DNA of 64,000 nt from an uncultured Paraprevotella sp. (GCA_944321565.1 CALULT010000001.1:1-64000), one strand, 5' to 3'; shown: positions 9,512 to 18,785, counted from the stretch's first letter. The notes: generated from the letters alone by a model not told the origin. Numbers and translations: made by a program.

Positions 9512-10294
9512 TTAACCTAACACCACGTCGAGCACCATCATCAGCGCGAACCCTGCGGCAAAGCCGATGGTGCCCAGGTTGGAATGCTTCCCTTGCGAGG
9601 CTTCGGGAATCAGTTCTTCCACGACGACATAAATCATCGCCCCTGCGGAGAAGGCCAACAAGTAGGGCAGGATGGGCGTCACATACGAAGCCAGCAGGAT
9701 GGTCAGCACGGCCCCTACGGGTTCCACGATGCCGCTCAACGTCCCGATGGCAAAAGCGCGGAGGCGGCTGTTGCCTTCGGCCCTGAGGGGCATCGACACG
9801 ATGGCACCTTCCGGGAAATTTTGGATGGCGATGCCCAACGAGAGGGCGATGGCACCCGCCATGGAGAGGACACCGCCTTCGCCTGCCGCTGCGGCCAGGG
9901 CCACGCCCACGGCCATGCCTTCGGGCAGGTTGTGCAGGGTGACGGCCAATGCCATCATGCCGGTGCGCGAGAGGCGGCTGTGCGGCCCTTCGGGAGAAGA
10001 GCTGCCCAAGTGGAGGTGGGGAATCACGTGGTCCATCAGGAGCAGGAAGCCGATGCCGGCCAGGAAACCGCACACGGCGGGAATGACCCGTGCGGTTTCC
10101 GTGTCTGTCCCGCCCATCTCCATGGCGGGGATGAGCAGCGACCATACGGAGGCGGCCACCATGACTCCCGAAGCGAAGCCCAGCAGGATTTTCTGTACCA
10201 AGGCAGGTATCTGCCGTTTCATCAGGAACACGCAGGCTGCACCTAGCGTCGTGCCTGCAAGAGGTAACAGCAGGCCTATCGTCAGTCCGTTCAT
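9512..10294 (-). CDS. ZIP family divalent metal transporter
   Basis: A 260-residue inner-membrane protein with about eight hydrophobic segments. The two metal-site signatures of ZIP proteins are present: HNLPEGMAVG in the fourth helix and QNFPEGAIVS in the fifth. A histidine-rich stretch (VIPHLHLG) lies in the variable loop between helices 3 and 4. ZIP proteins move zinc, iron or similar ions into the cytoplasm; metal specificity cannot be told from this sequence. Monocistronic, convergent with the AraC gene, divergent from the beta-helix lipoprotein. Confidence 0.93.
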   Translation of the reverse strand: MNGLTIGLLLPLAGTTLGAACVFLMKRQIPALVQKILLGFASGVMVAASVWSLLIPAMEMGGTDTETARVIPAVCGFLAGIGFLLLMDHVIPHLHLGSSSPEGPHSRLSRTGMMALAVTLHNLPEGMAVGVALAAAAGEGGVLSMAGAIALSLGIAIQNFPEGAIVSMPLRAEGNSRLRAFAIGTLSGIVEPVGAVLTILLASYVTPILPYLLAFSAGAMIYVVVEELIPEASQGKHSNLGTIGFAAGFALMMVLDVVLG

Positions 10295-10468
10295 GGTTGT
10301 GTCAGTTTGTCATTTGCCAGGCTAAGATACAAAAAAAGCGGGAAACAGCCAATTCGGCAATGGACAATTGGGCCAATGGGCTTCCCCTTCCAATTTCCTT
10401 AAAAAAAACTAATGCCAAGACGGAAGCCGCCTTTTGGCGCGTATTCTAGAAAAACAAATAACGGAATT

Positions 10469-11905
10469 ATGCAAGGAAGATTTTTTGGAATGTTGTGCTT
10501 GTGCGGGGGGTTGCTGGGGCTTTCGTCGTGTATGCACGTGGAGGAAAAAAAGGCGGAGGCGAAGATCGTGACGGCTTCCGTGCCCAAGGAAATGTATTAC
10601 AGGTACCACAACGATGATTTCACCGTGCGTGTGCGTCCCGTCGGGGGAAAGGAGTGGACGGACTTGTATGAATATAAGGTGAAGGTCGATATGGACACCA
10701 ATTCCGAGGCCACGATGGTGCAGTTTGATTTCTCCGGCGAGGTGGAGGTCTGTGTGCAGCTGAACAACGGTACGCTGCGCGAGGCCGTGGTGCGCCCGCT
10801 TTCGCGCGGCATACGTCCGCAGGTGGAAGGCAACAGCCTGACGTTCCGCCTGGACAAACCGCAGAAACTGTCGGTGGAGTGCAATGGCGACCGCCTGCAT
10901 AACCTGCACCTGTTTGCCAACGCCTTGGAAACGGATGTCCCAAAGGAGGGCGACCCCGGCGTGATGTATTTCGGGCCGGGCATGCATGAGCCTACGGATG
11001 CGGCGACACGGACATTCCGTGTGCCGTCCCACACTACGGTCTATCTGGCACCGGGTGCCGTCTTGCGCGGGGCGTTGAACTGCGACAGCACGGAAGGGGT
11101 GCGCATCTGCGGGCGAGGCATGATATTGGAAGCTTCCAATGGCGTGTCGGCCAATTGGGTGAAGGATTTGACGGTGGAAGACATTGCCGTGGTGAATCCC
11201 CGCTACAACACCATGACGGCGGCGGTGGCCGAGGGCGTGACGGTGCGTGGCCTGAAGTCGTTCAGCTACCAAGGTTGGGGCGACGGGCTTGATTTCTATT
11301 GTTGCCGCAATGTGCGGGTGGACGATGTGTTCCTGCGCAATTCCGACGATTGCATCGCCATCTATTCCCACCGTTGGGATTTCTATGGTGACACGGACAG
11401 CATCCTGGTGACCAATTCCACGCTGTGGGCGGATATCGCGCATGCCATCAACATCGGGACGCATGGCAACACGGCGACCGAGGGCGAGACCATCGAGCAC
11501 GTGACGTTCCGCAACATCGACGTGTTGGAACACGACGAGGATGACCGCGACTACCAAGGGGTGATGACCATCAACGCGGGCGACCATAACCTGGTGCGCC
11601 ACGTGACGTTCGACAGCATAAGGGTGGAACACATTCAGGAAGGCCAGCTTTTCCACTTGCGGGTGATGAACCTGCCACGTTACTGCACCGGCCCTGGCCG
11701 CCACGTGGAACACATCACGTTCCGCAACATCTCCTATGCCGGAGGCAACGAGAACCCGTCGGTCGTGCAAGGTTATTCGCCCGAAGGCATGGTGCGCGAC
11801 GTGACGTTCGAGAACGTGGTCATCGGCGGACGGCGGGCAACCTGCCTGGAAGACCTGAACTTGAAGGTGGGTGATTTCGTGGAAGGAATCCGCGTGGTCA
11901 ATTAG
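10469..11905 (+). CDS. Beta-helix glycoside hydrolase-like lipoprotein (GH28/GH49-like fold)
   Basis: About 478 residues from ATG 10469. The leader ends in LGLSSC, giving a lipidated Cys near residue 21, so the protein is an outer-membrane or periplasmic lipoprotein. After an N-terminal beta domain comes a right-handed beta-helix with recurring VTFRNI / VTFDSI / VTFENV coils. Acidic pairs in GDGLDFY and NSDDCIAIYS are followed by HAINIGTHG, where GH28/GH49-type enzymes keep catalytic Asp and His residues. The substrate (pectin, dextran or another polysaccharide) cannot be assigned. The longer frame starting at 10412 would put charged residues before the signal and is not used. A 500-residue antisense frame is a shadow. 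Confidence 0.8.
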   Translation: MQGRFFGMLCLCGGLLGLSSCMHVEEKKAEAKIVTASVPKEMYYRYHNDDFTVRVRPVGGKEWTDLYEYKVKVDMDTNSEATMVQFDFSGEVEVCVQLNNGTLREAVVRPLSRGIRPQVEGNSLTFRLDKPQKLSVECNGDRLHNLHLFANALETDVPKEGDPGVMYFGPGMHEPTDAATRTFRVPSHTTVYLAPGAVLRGALNCDSTEGVRICGRGMILEASNGVSANWVKDLTVEDIAVVNPRYNTMTAAVAEGVTVRGLKSFSYQGWGDGLDFYCCRNVRVDDVFLRNSDDCIAIYSHRWDFYGDTDSILVTNSTLWADIAHAINIGTHGNTATEGETIEHVTFRNIDVLEHDEDDRDYQGVMTINAGDHNLVRHVTFDSIRVEHIQEGQLFHLRVMNLPRYCTGPGRHVEHITFRNISYAGGNENPSVVQGYSPEGMVRDVTFENVVIGGRRATCLEDLNLKVGDFVEGIRVVN

Positions 11906-11935
11906 CTGCAAGGCTGACTTTATGCGGAGAATCAG

Positions 11936-12329
11936 AAAACTCCTCCGCCTCGTAGGGGAGGTGGCCCGCAGGGCCGGAGGGGTTTCTCATGCACAAGAGT
12001 AACTTATTCTTTCAGCATCATGCAGTTCCCGTGCCTATGTTCCTTCGTGGGTGCCTCCGTGGATGTGAGACCCCCGCCTGCCGCTTCGCGGCTCGTCCCC
12101 CTTTCAGGCGGGACAGTTTTTTCATGGTGTAGCAGGCTTTGCAAAACTCCTCCGCCTGGTAGGGGAGGTGGCCCGCAGGGCCGGAGGGGTTTCCCATGCA
12201 CGAGAGTAACTTATTCTTTCAGCATCATGCAGTTCCCGTGCCTATGTTCCTTCGTGGGTGCCTCCGTGGATGTGAGACCCCCGCCCGCCGCTTCGCGGCT
12301 CGTCCCCCTTTCAGGCGGGACAGTTTTTT
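11936..12329 (+). repeat. Two tandem full-length family B repeats
   Basis: Units at 11936-12122 and 12143-12329, each about 187 bases, same orientation, 207 bases apart start to start and nearly identical. Each begins AAAACTCCTCCGCCT, continues GTAGGGGAGGTGG-CCCGCAGGG-CCGGAGGGG, and ends GCCGCTTCGCGGC...GCGGGACAGTTTTTT. The halves are imperfect inverted complements. They fill the gap between the convergent lipoprotein and asparaginase genes; no gene is supported there. Confidence 0.9.
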
Positions 12330-12384
12330 TGTGGCCGTTTGTATGACGAACAAAGTGGCCGCGTTACGGCTTGCGGGCGGCTTT

Positions 12385-13425
12385 TTAGAGGGTGATTTCC
12401 CCGGCCAGGTTGGTAGCCATGAGCCGCCGCACCTCTTCTGGTGTCAGTTGGTGTCCGAGGAGGAACATCAGTTTGGTGAGTGCGCACTCGGGGGTGCTGT
12501 CATAGCCGCTGATGACACCGGTTTCAAGGAGCTGACGCCCCGTCTCGTAGCGTTCCATCTCCACGCTGCCCGACTGGCATTGTGTGATGTTGATGATGAC
12601 CACGCCGCGCCGTGTCGCCTCCTTGATGAGTTGGATGAGCCATGGCTTCTGCGGGGCGTTGCCCGAGCCGAAAGTCTTCATGACCACGGCCTTTAGCCCG
12701 GGGGTGCGGAACACCGAGGAGATGATGCCTTCCTGGATGCCCGGGAAGAGGGTGAGCACCACGACGTTCGTGTCGAACAGGTAGTGCGCCTTGAGCGGCC
12801 GCGATGGGTCGGGACGGCGGATGCGTTCCGGTTTGAACTGGATGTCGATGGCGCTATGTCCCAGGCAGGGGTAGTTGAACGACTTGAAGGCGTTGAACTT
12901 CTCCGCGTTGATTTTGGTGGTGCGGTTGCCGCGCATCAGGTCCCTTTCGAAATAGATGCACACTTCGGGCACGGCGGCGCGGCCGTCGGCATCCTTTGCG
13001 GCTGCGATTTCGATGGCCGTGATGAGGTTCTCCTTCCCGTCCGTGCGGAGCATGCCCATGGGGAGTTGCGAGCCGGTGAGGATGACCGGTTTGCCCAGGT
13101 TCTCGAGCATGAAGCTCATGGCCGAGGCCGTGTAGGCCATGGTGTCCGTGCCGTGGAGGATGACGAAGCCGTCGTATTGGTCATAATTCCGTTCCACGAT
13201 GCGCACCAGCCGTGCCCAATGGTAAGGCTCCATGTCCGACGAGTCAATGGGCGGGTCGAAGGAATAGGTGTTGATGTGGCAGTTGAAGCGTTTCAGTTCG
13301 GGCACGAACGTCAGCAGGTGGTCGAAGTTGAAGCTTTCTAAAGCCCCTGTTTCGGGGTTTTCAATCATGCCGATGGTGCCGCCGGTGTAAATCAGTAAGA
13401 TGGAAGGGGCGCGATGTGTCGTCAT
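12385..13425 (-). CDS. ansA: Type I (cytoplasmic) L-asparaginase
   Basis: Hydrolyses asparagine to aspartate and ammonia. At 346 residues with no signal peptide it fits the cytoplasmic type. The first active-site motif IYTGGTIGM contains the nucleophile Thr near residue 14 or 17. The second, LHGTDTMAYTASAMSFML, holds the Thr-Asp pair of the catalytic triad. The C-terminal GVVIINITQCQSGSVEMERYETG segment is typical of the family. A -7-like TAATTTTG sits upstream on the minus strand (13454-13461). Neighbours are unrelated; repeats lie at both ends. Confidence 0.95.
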   Translation of the reverse strand: MTTHRAPSILLIYTGGTIGMIENPETGALESFNFDHLLTFVPELKRFNCHINTYSFDPPIDSSDMEPYHWARLVRIVERNYDQYDGFVILHGTDTMAYTASAMSFMLENLGKPVILTGSQLPMGMLRTDGKENLITAIEIAAAKDADGRAAVPEVCIYFERDLMRGNRTTKINAEKFNAFKSFNYPCLGHSAIDIQFKPERIRRPDPSRPLKAHYLFDTNVVVLTLFPGIQEGIISSVFRTPGLKAVVMKTFGSGNAPQKPWLIQLIKEATRRGVVIINITQCQSGSVEMERYETGRQLLETGVISGYDSTPECALTKLMFLLGHQLTPEEVRRLMATNLAGEITL

Positions 13426-13541
13426 TCCTTGATGTTTTAGTGCGTTCAGGATGCAAAATTAACAAAAAAGCGTTTATGCCCCTCCTTTCCGCCTTTTGTT
13501 TTCTTGCTTTGCTAGCTTCAGGGGTGGGTTGCAGAATCTGC

Positions 13542-13796
13542 AAAACTCCTCCGCCTGGTAGGGGAGGTGGCCCGCAGGGCCGGAGGGGTTTCCCATGCAC
13601 GAGAGTAACTTCTCCCTCGCAGCAGCATTCGCTGCGACGGATTTGCAATCCGTTGCAACTGAGTTGCGGATTTCCGAATCCGCAAGCCCGCCAGGGCTTA
13701 CCCTCGTGAAGCATCGTTTCCTGCATGCATAGGAATTTTTTCGGATTGCAAATCCTGATACTCAATTGCGTGGGATTGCAAATCCCCCGCAGCATC
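13542..13796 (-). repeat. Half family B repeat joined to a reverse family A unit
   Basis: 13542-13616 is the left half of family B (AAAACTCCTCCGCCTGGTAGG...CATGCACGAGAGTAAC). It runs straight into a complete reverse-orientation REP-like family A unit at 13631-13796. The right half of family B is missing, as if the A unit had replaced it. No gene is seen between 13426 and 13835. Confidence 0.85.
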
Positions 13797-13801
13797 CTAT
13801 C

Positions 13802-13832
13802 CGCATGGCGGACGAAAGGGTCGTTACGCCCC
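13802..13832 (-). terminator. Repeat-borne hairpin at the end of the HAD gene
   Basis: CGCATGGCGGACGAAAGGG followed by TCGTTACGCCCC lies immediately after the stop codon (minus strand) of the HAD gene. It is the same motif as at 5344 and 9479. The stem has a mismatch and no strong T run, so it may be a 3'-end element rather than a true terminator. Confidence 0.45.
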
Positions 13833-13835
13833 CTG

Positions 13836-14258
13836 TCAGAACGGCCACCACCGTTTTCTGGGGGTGCGGGAGTCCTGTTCTTCCATTTCCTCCTCCAAGA
13901 TTTGCGCAAGCGACTTCCGCTCGTTGATGATGCGGTAAATCGTGCCCCAGTCCGGAAGGCCGCCCAGGTTGCGGTCATCGATGAAGAGGTCCGCCTTCAG
14001 CTTGCGGCTGTAGTGGCGGTTTTTCTCCGTGTCCTCCTCCGGGAAGTCCTTGTTCACGGCATAAAACTCCACGCCGCGCTGGCGGCACCATTCCACCGCC
14101 TCGTCCAGGAGGCGTCCTTCGCGCACGGTCCACAGGATGAGTTGGTGGCGGTCCTTGATGAGTTGTTTCAGGGTCTCGATGGCAAAAGGCTTTTCGCGGC
14201 CTATTTCAGGGTAACGGTGCTCCACGATGGTGCCGTCGAAGTCGATAGCTATGACCAT
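13836..14258 (-). CDS. Small HAD-superfamily phosphatase-like protein
   Basis: A 140-residue cytoplasmic protein. The nucleophile motif IDFDGTIVEH at the N-terminus (Asp 6 and Asp 8) marks the HAD fold. LILWTVREG supplies motif II, and the conserved Lys/Asp region is KADLFIDDRNLGG. It lacks an obvious cap domain, and its length matches the small Bacteroides HAD hydrolases acting on small phosphorylated molecules. The substrate is unknown. Confidence 0.85.
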   Translation of the reverse strand: MVIAIDFDGTIVEHRYPEIGREKPFAIETLKQLIKDRHQLILWTVREGRLLDEAVEWCRQRGVEFYAVNKDFPEEDTEKNRHYSRKLKADLFIDDRNLGGLPDWGTIYRIINERKSLAQILEEEMEEQDSRTPRKRWWPF

Positions 14259-14393
14259 ATTCCTATTATATTATACTGATTAGCGGGGGCGAAGTTATGA
14301 AAAAAAGCGGGTATGGGGAGGGCGGAAACGTTAAAATCGCGTTTCCCGATGATTTTTTTTCGCTGATTTGTTTCTTTGTTCGGAAAATAAGTG

Positions 14394-14401
14394 TACTTTT
14401 G
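14394..14401 (+). promoter_or_regulatory. -7 promoter box of the 14.5 kb giant secreted protein
   Basis: TACTTTTG matches TANNTTTG, about 55 bases upstream of the start at 14457. TTTG copies lie 15 and 23 bases upstream, neither at the ideal 19-21 spacing. The direct-repeat operator seen at 23.0, 30.2 and 46.6 kb is not present here. Confidence 0.5.
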
Positions 14402-14456
14402 CTGCTACATTAACAAAGTGAGCATTTGTTGTTTAATTAACTTAATTTCTGGCAGA

Positions 14457-17400
14457 ATGAAAAACAGATTACTAGCAGTCATGGCTTTATGCTGTGTGAC
14501 TTCGGCCACGGCTCCTGTGTGGGCGCAGACCGAGTGGGCTGATCCTGTCGTGAAAATCTCCAGTCCGAACTTGGAGCAACATGAGGGGACGCAGCAGTTC
14601 TACATCTATCATCCGGCTACGGGGAAGTTCCTGACCAATGGGAACCAATACGGCACCCAGTTGAGCGTGGGCGAGACCGGACAAATGGTTACCATGGAGT
14701 GGGGCGAGGAACGTCCGCCTTTGTATAACACACCGGTGAAGGTGAAGGGCGAAGGTTGGAAGCTGAACATGCTGAACGCCCAATCCAACAGTGGGTTCCA
14801 TGAGATTTATGTGACGGATGCCACCAATGCCTATGTGGATTGCAACGACCAAGGCCACACGCTGTGGCAAATCCTGCCGCAGGGTGACAACCTCTACCGC
14901 ATCAAGATTGTGGACCAGGACACCATTTATGGAAAAAACTCTGCCAACACGGTCACGATGAATGGCGTGTGGGGCGTGGTTGAGGGTAGCACCGTGGTTT
15001 ACCCCTTTGCCGACCCGGAAGCGGTGGACGTTTATGCTGGCGCAGAGATGGACTGGCAGTTCGTCACTCCCGAAGACTACGATGCTTATTGGGCACGCGT
15101 GGAGTTGAAACCCATGCTGGAAGAAGCGCAGGAAATTGGTCTGGGCGACCAGTTGGGCGAATACACGGAGATTTACAACAACCAGGCTTCCACGTCGGAA
15201 CAGCTGGAAACGGTCATCGCCAACCTGCCGGTGGACATCATCGCATGGCAAGCAGGAGAGGCCAGCGAAGAGCAGCCGGCCAACTTCACGGCGGTGATCA
15301 GCAATGCCAATTTCACTAATGGCGCAAAAGATAACATCCCAGGTTGGAGCTTCATCCCAACACAGGGGTATCAGGCCTCTGCTTACGTGGATGCCAACGG
15401 CGAGAATGAGATGAAGGGATTCGCTGAAAAGTGGGTCAACTCCGGCAATGGAGAGAATTTGGGTAGCACTTTTGACATCAACCAGACGCTGAGCGCCATG
15501 CCGGCCGGAAAATACCGCCTGAGCGCGACATCCCTCGGCTATTGGCAGGCAGACCGGGAAGTGACCCCGACGGGCGTGTATCTCTATTCCGTCGTCAACG
15601 GCTTGGAAGTGCGCACAGAGGCGCATACGTTGGAGTACGGCGGCACTCACGTGAACACTACAGAGGATCCTGCCACTGTTCCCCAGCCGCGCGCCGTCTC
15701 TATGGAGTTTGTGAATCCCGAGCGTGGCGACATCCGGATTGGTTTCAAGACGGTGAACACGAACTGCAACTGGGCCGCCGTGGATAGCTTCAGGTTGGAA
15801 TACCTCGGCGACACGGGCGTGAGCAGCATGGCCGACATGGTGCAGCAGATTGTGGCCGAATTCAACGCGCAGATTCAAGATTATGCGAACAACAACCTCG
15901 TATATTCGGCTGCAGGCGAAGCTAGCGCGAACGCTTTGCTCGCCAAGGTCGGCGAAGCGATGGCCGCACAGGTGGACAACGACTCGTTGTCGGCTTTGGG
16001 CAACGCCTTATATACCGAAATGGCCACATTGCAGACCGATGTGGATGCATACACTGAGTTGAGCACCTTCCTCACAGTGGATGTGAACGAATATTTCACC
16101 GGCGATGCTGCCAACTATCAGATGGTAGCCTTGAACGAATACCTCGTGAATGTGCAGGCTGAACTTGACGCCCGCACCTTCGACCCCGCCGGCATCGACA
16201 GCGTGGAAATCATTGCCGACAGCCTCTATCAGGTGGGCATCGCCGCAGCCATCGTTGGAGAAGATGCTACGAATGTGACAGGACTGGGCGTGAACATGGA
16301 CTTCACGGGCAGCCGGAACGGTTGGACTGCTACGGGGGATACCAACCATGGTTATGGCAACAACACCGCTGAAGAGTTCCGTGACAAGGGACACGATGGT
16401 TTCGAGGTTTACCAGGAAATCACCGGTCTGCCCGCCGGCTCTTACAAAGTGACTGCACAGGCTTACTATCGCCCGGCGGGATACAATGAGGCCGCAGCGA
16501 TGTTTAACTCCGCAGACCCGAAGGCAGACGTGACGGTTTATTTGGATGCAAATGGTGCACGAGAAAAAGTACACAGCATATTTGAACTGACATTCGATAG
16601 CACCGATGGCATGGCCGGACGTTTCGCCACGATTTCGGGCAGCGGCAACGAATTGGACGGCAAGATGGTGGCCGATGACTTGGCTTCCGCAGAAGCCGTG
16701 CTGACAGCTGGCGACCGCACGAACTACGAAGTGTCTGTAATTGGTTATGTAGGCGAGGACGGTGTGCTCCGTTTCGGCATCACCGGCGAACCGACGACTT
16801 TGGCCAATAGCTGGTGCCTGTTCGACAACTTCCGCATCGAATACTTGCCGGATGACCCGACGGGCATGGTGAACCTCTTGGAGACGAAGATTGACCAAGC
16901 AGAAAGCATTGCGAACGGTGGCGACATGTACACCACGGATGAATCCGTGTCTGCCCTCGTGACAGCGAGCGCGAATGCAAGTGCTGCATTGGCCGGTGAG
17001 CTGACACAGGAGATAGCAGAAGAACACAACGCCGCGCTTGATGCCGCTTTGGCTTTGGCTACGGAGTCTGATGCCGCCATTCAGGCTATGGTAAGTGCAT
17101 ACAACAGCTATGATGCCGTCTTGATGGCCATTGAGGACGGTGACGACCTGACTGCCTATGACCCGGATGCCGTGGCTGACCTTGAAGATGTCGTGGCAGA
17201 CCAAACGGACTATGTGGATGGATTTTCATTCTATGCCGACATGGCGGAAGCCAACCAGGCTTTGGCTGACATGAACAATGCTTACGGTGCGATGGTGAAG
17301 TCGGCCCTCAACTTCACAACGGCTTCCAAGGAAGAACCGGTGGACGTTTCGGCTTTGATTCGCAACCCGCGCTTGCAGAAGCTCGTGAACGGAGTATGGC

Positions 17401-18134
17401 AATCGACACACGAATATTGGGAGCACGATCCTAAATTGACCAATGATGCAGCTACAGCGGATTCTTTGTTTGAATACTTCAACACGAAGGAATTCGACTT
17501 CCATCAGACGTTGTACAACATGCCGCAAGGTTACTACACGCTGTCTGTATCTGCATTCTACCGTTATGGTGATATGACGCCCGCCGGCGTGGCCCATCGC
17601 GATGGAGATGAAGAATTGTTTGCCCAGATTTATGCAACTGCGGAAGAAGACTATTTCACTCCGATTGTGTCTATCTATGAACACGTAATGGACGCGAAGT
17701 TCACAGCTTCGAGTGCCGTGTTGCCGGACAGCCTCTTCACGTACATGGAGCCGCAGGCTTACTATTGCGTGGCTAATGCGGTTGATGATGCCAACGTGGC
17801 CTTCAACTATGGCTTCTATCGCAATGACGTATCCTTCTATGTGGCCGAAGGTGGTACTGTGCAAGTTGGTATCCGTAAGGCTGATGGCGTGACGAACGAC
17901 TGGTGTCCGTTTGATGACTTCGTATTGCTCTACTTGGGTGACGGCGAAGAGAACAATCCGGGCGTTGTAGGCGTGGACGACGTAATCGGTGAAAGCGCAG
18001 CTACGGTTGTGGCTACCGAATGGTACACCATTGATGGCATGCGGGTTGCTGAGCCCAAGAAGGGCGGCATCTATGTCCGCGTGAACAAGATGGATGACGG
18101 TTCGCAGAAAGCAACGAAAGTCTTAATTAAATAA
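14457..18134 (+). CDS. Giant secreted multi-domain jelly-roll protein with C-terminal sorting-like tail
   Basis: About 1225 residues from ATG 14457 (MKNRLLAVMALCC), with a signal peptide ending near VWAQ. A beta-trefoil-like N-terminal region (FYIYHPATGKFLTNG) is followed by at least three repeats of one module. Each opens with a phrase like INQTLSAMPAGKYRLSA, YQEITGLPAGSYKVTAQ or HQTLYNMPQGYYTLSV and closes with a WCLFDNFRIEYL-type strand, as in carbohydrate-binding jelly rolls. Alanine-rich helical linkers resembling FIVAR bundles separate them. The C-terminus (EWYTIDGMRV...KKGGIYVRV...TKVLIK) resembles type IX secretion-type tails. No catalytic domain was recognised; a surface binding or adhesion role is inferred. 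The architecture is close to the 46.8 kb protein. A terminator follows. Confidence 0.85.
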   Translation: MKNRLLAVMALCCVTSATAPVWAQTEWADPVVKISSPNLEQHEGTQQFYIYHPATGKFLTNGNQYGTQLSVGETGQMVTMEWGEERPPLYNTPVKVKGEGWKLNMLNAQSNSGFHEIYVTDATNAYVDCNDQGHTLWQILPQGDNLYRIKIVDQDTIYGKNSANTVTMNGVWGVVEGSTVVYPFADPEAVDVYAGAEMDWQFVTPEDYDAYWARVELKPMLEEAQEIGLGDQLGEYTEIYNNQASTSEQLETVIANLPVDIIAWQAGEASEEQPANFTAVISNANFTNGAKDNIPGWSFIPTQGYQASAYVDANGENEMKGFAEKWVNSGNGENLGSTFDINQTLSAMPAGKYRLSATSLGYWQADREVTPTGVYLYSVVNGLEVRTEAHTLEYGGTHVNTTEDPATVPQPRAVSMEFVNPERGDIRIGFKTVNTNCNWAAVDSFRLEYLGDTGVSSMADMVQQIVAEFNAQIQDYANNNLVYSAAGEASANALLAKVGEAMAAQVDNDSLSALGNALYTEMATLQTDVDAYTELSTFLTVDVNEYFTGDAANYQMVALNEYLVNVQAELDARTFDPAGIDSVEIIADSLYQVGIAAAIVGEDATNVTGLGVNMDFTGSRNGWTATGDTNHGYGNNTAEEFRDKGHDGFEVYQEITGLPAGSYKVTAQAYYRPAGYNEAAAMFNSADPKADVTVYLDANGAREKVHSIFELTFDSTDGMAGRFATISGSGNELDGKMVADDLASAEAVLTAGDRTNYEVSVIGYVGEDGVLRFGITGEPTTLANSWCLFDNFRIEYLPDDPTGMVNLLETKIDQAESIANGGDMYTTDESVSALVTASANASAALAGELTQEIAEEHNAALDAALALATESDAAIQAMVSAYNSYDAVLMAIEDGDDLTAYDPDAVADLEDVVADQTDYVDGFSFYADMAEANQALADMNNAYGAMVKSALNFTTASKEEPVDVSALIRNPRLQKLVNGVWQSTHEYWEHDPKLTNDAATADSLFEYFNTKEFDFHQTLYNMPQGYYTLSVSAFYRYGDMTPAGVAHRDGDEELFAQIYATAEEDYFTPIVSIYEHVMDAKFTASSAVLPDSLFTYMEPQAYYCVANAVDDANVAFNYGFYRNDVSFYVAEGGTVQVGIRKADGVTNDWCPFDDFVLLYLGDGEENNPGVVGVDDVIGESAATVVATEWYTIDGMRVAEPKKGGIYVRVNKMDDGSQKATKVLIK

Positions 18135-18168
18135 TTTATCTTTAATAGGTTCATTTAAACTGTTTTGG

Positions 18169-18202
18169 GGGGAAGCCGATGTGAATCGCCTTCCCCTTTT
18201 TT
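18169..18202 (+). terminator. Rho-independent terminator
   Basis: GGGGAAG (18169-18175) and CTTCCCC (18190-18196), with an inner CGAT...ATCG extension, are followed by six Ts. Placed 35 bases after the giant protein's stop codon and just beyond the end of the opposing smalltalk gene. Confidence 0.85.
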
Positions 18203-18216
18203 GTGGCATACAAGAG

Positions 18217-18306
18217 TTACATGTTGGCACCTCCGATGGCACCCAGTATGGCACTGGCCACGGCGATGACGATGTTGAGCACGGTGTTCCAAATGGTCTT
18301 GTTCAT
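18217..18306 (-). CDS. Smalltalk family peptide
   Basis: A 29-codon frame encoding MNKTIWNTVLNIVIAV... and ending GAIGGANM: a short Lys-bearing start, then one hydrophobic helix rich in Ala, Ile and Val, then a Gly-rich end. This is the pattern of the Bacteroidales smalltalk peptides, which recur beside HU-like and P5/amidase-like genes. Here it lies 40 bases downstream of a P5-like gene, in the expected order. It is probably membrane-inserted; its function is unknown. Confidence 0.8.
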   Translation of the reverse strand: MNKTIWNTVLNIVIAVASAILGAIGGANM

Positions 18307-18346
18307 GTGTCAGAAAGTTTTAAAGGTTAATGACTGGTTCTGTTTT

Positions 18347-18772
18347 TTATTCTTCACCCATGTAGAGCATCCACCCCTCCTTGATTTGCCTGATGTCCGG
18401 CTTCACCCCACATTCCACGCGGCTCATGGCAGCCACGAGCGGTCCCATGTGGGAAGGGTTGAAGGGGTTGAGCCGGGTGTCGGGAGCGAAACCGGTGAGG
18501 GCACACACCTTGCGGATGTATATCTCCGTGTCGTTGCCGTCCTCGGGCGGCGCCCATCGGCTGACGATGGCCTGCACGGTGCGTATGCCATACTTGAGAT
18601 GGTAGGTGCGCAGCACGATGAAGGCCGCGCGGTAGCCCCATGCCATGCTCCTGAAGGTGAAAAACTCGGGGTCGGGCTGCCTTTCGGCCAACCCCTGCCA
18701 CAAGTCGGCGGAGCGTCGGATGTTGAGAGGGTTGCAGTTGCGCAACCCTCTTTGCTGGTTCAACTTTTCCAT
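18347..18772 (-). CDS. Phage P5-type structural/muramidase-like protein
   Basis: About 141 residues from ATG 18772. The N-terminal motif GLRNCNPLNIRRS...WQGL, followed by FFTFRSMAWGYRAAFIVLRTY, matches the family annotated after phage structural protein P5. That family is often linked to peptidoglycan-hydrolysing virion proteins and is also found outside phages in Bacteroidales. It starts 13 bases after the HU-like gene. The longer frame upstream to 18910 is Arg-rich and overlaps the HU gene, so it is rejected. No other phage genes are nearby. Confidence 0.75.
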   Translation of the reverse strand: MEKLNQQRGLRNCNPLNIRRSADLWQGLAERQPDPEFFTFRSMAWGYRAAFIVLRTYHLKYGIRTVQAIVSRWAPPEDGNDTEIYIRKVCALTGFAPDTRLNPFNPSHMGPLVAAMSRVECGVKPDIRQIKEGWMLYMGEE

Positions 18773-18785
18773 TTTCGGAAGCCGG

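Noticed and set aside
10409..11911. A 500-residue open frame antisense to the beta-helix lipoprotein
   Set aside because: His-rich shadow without domain features; the plus-strand protein has a lipobox and beta-helix coils.
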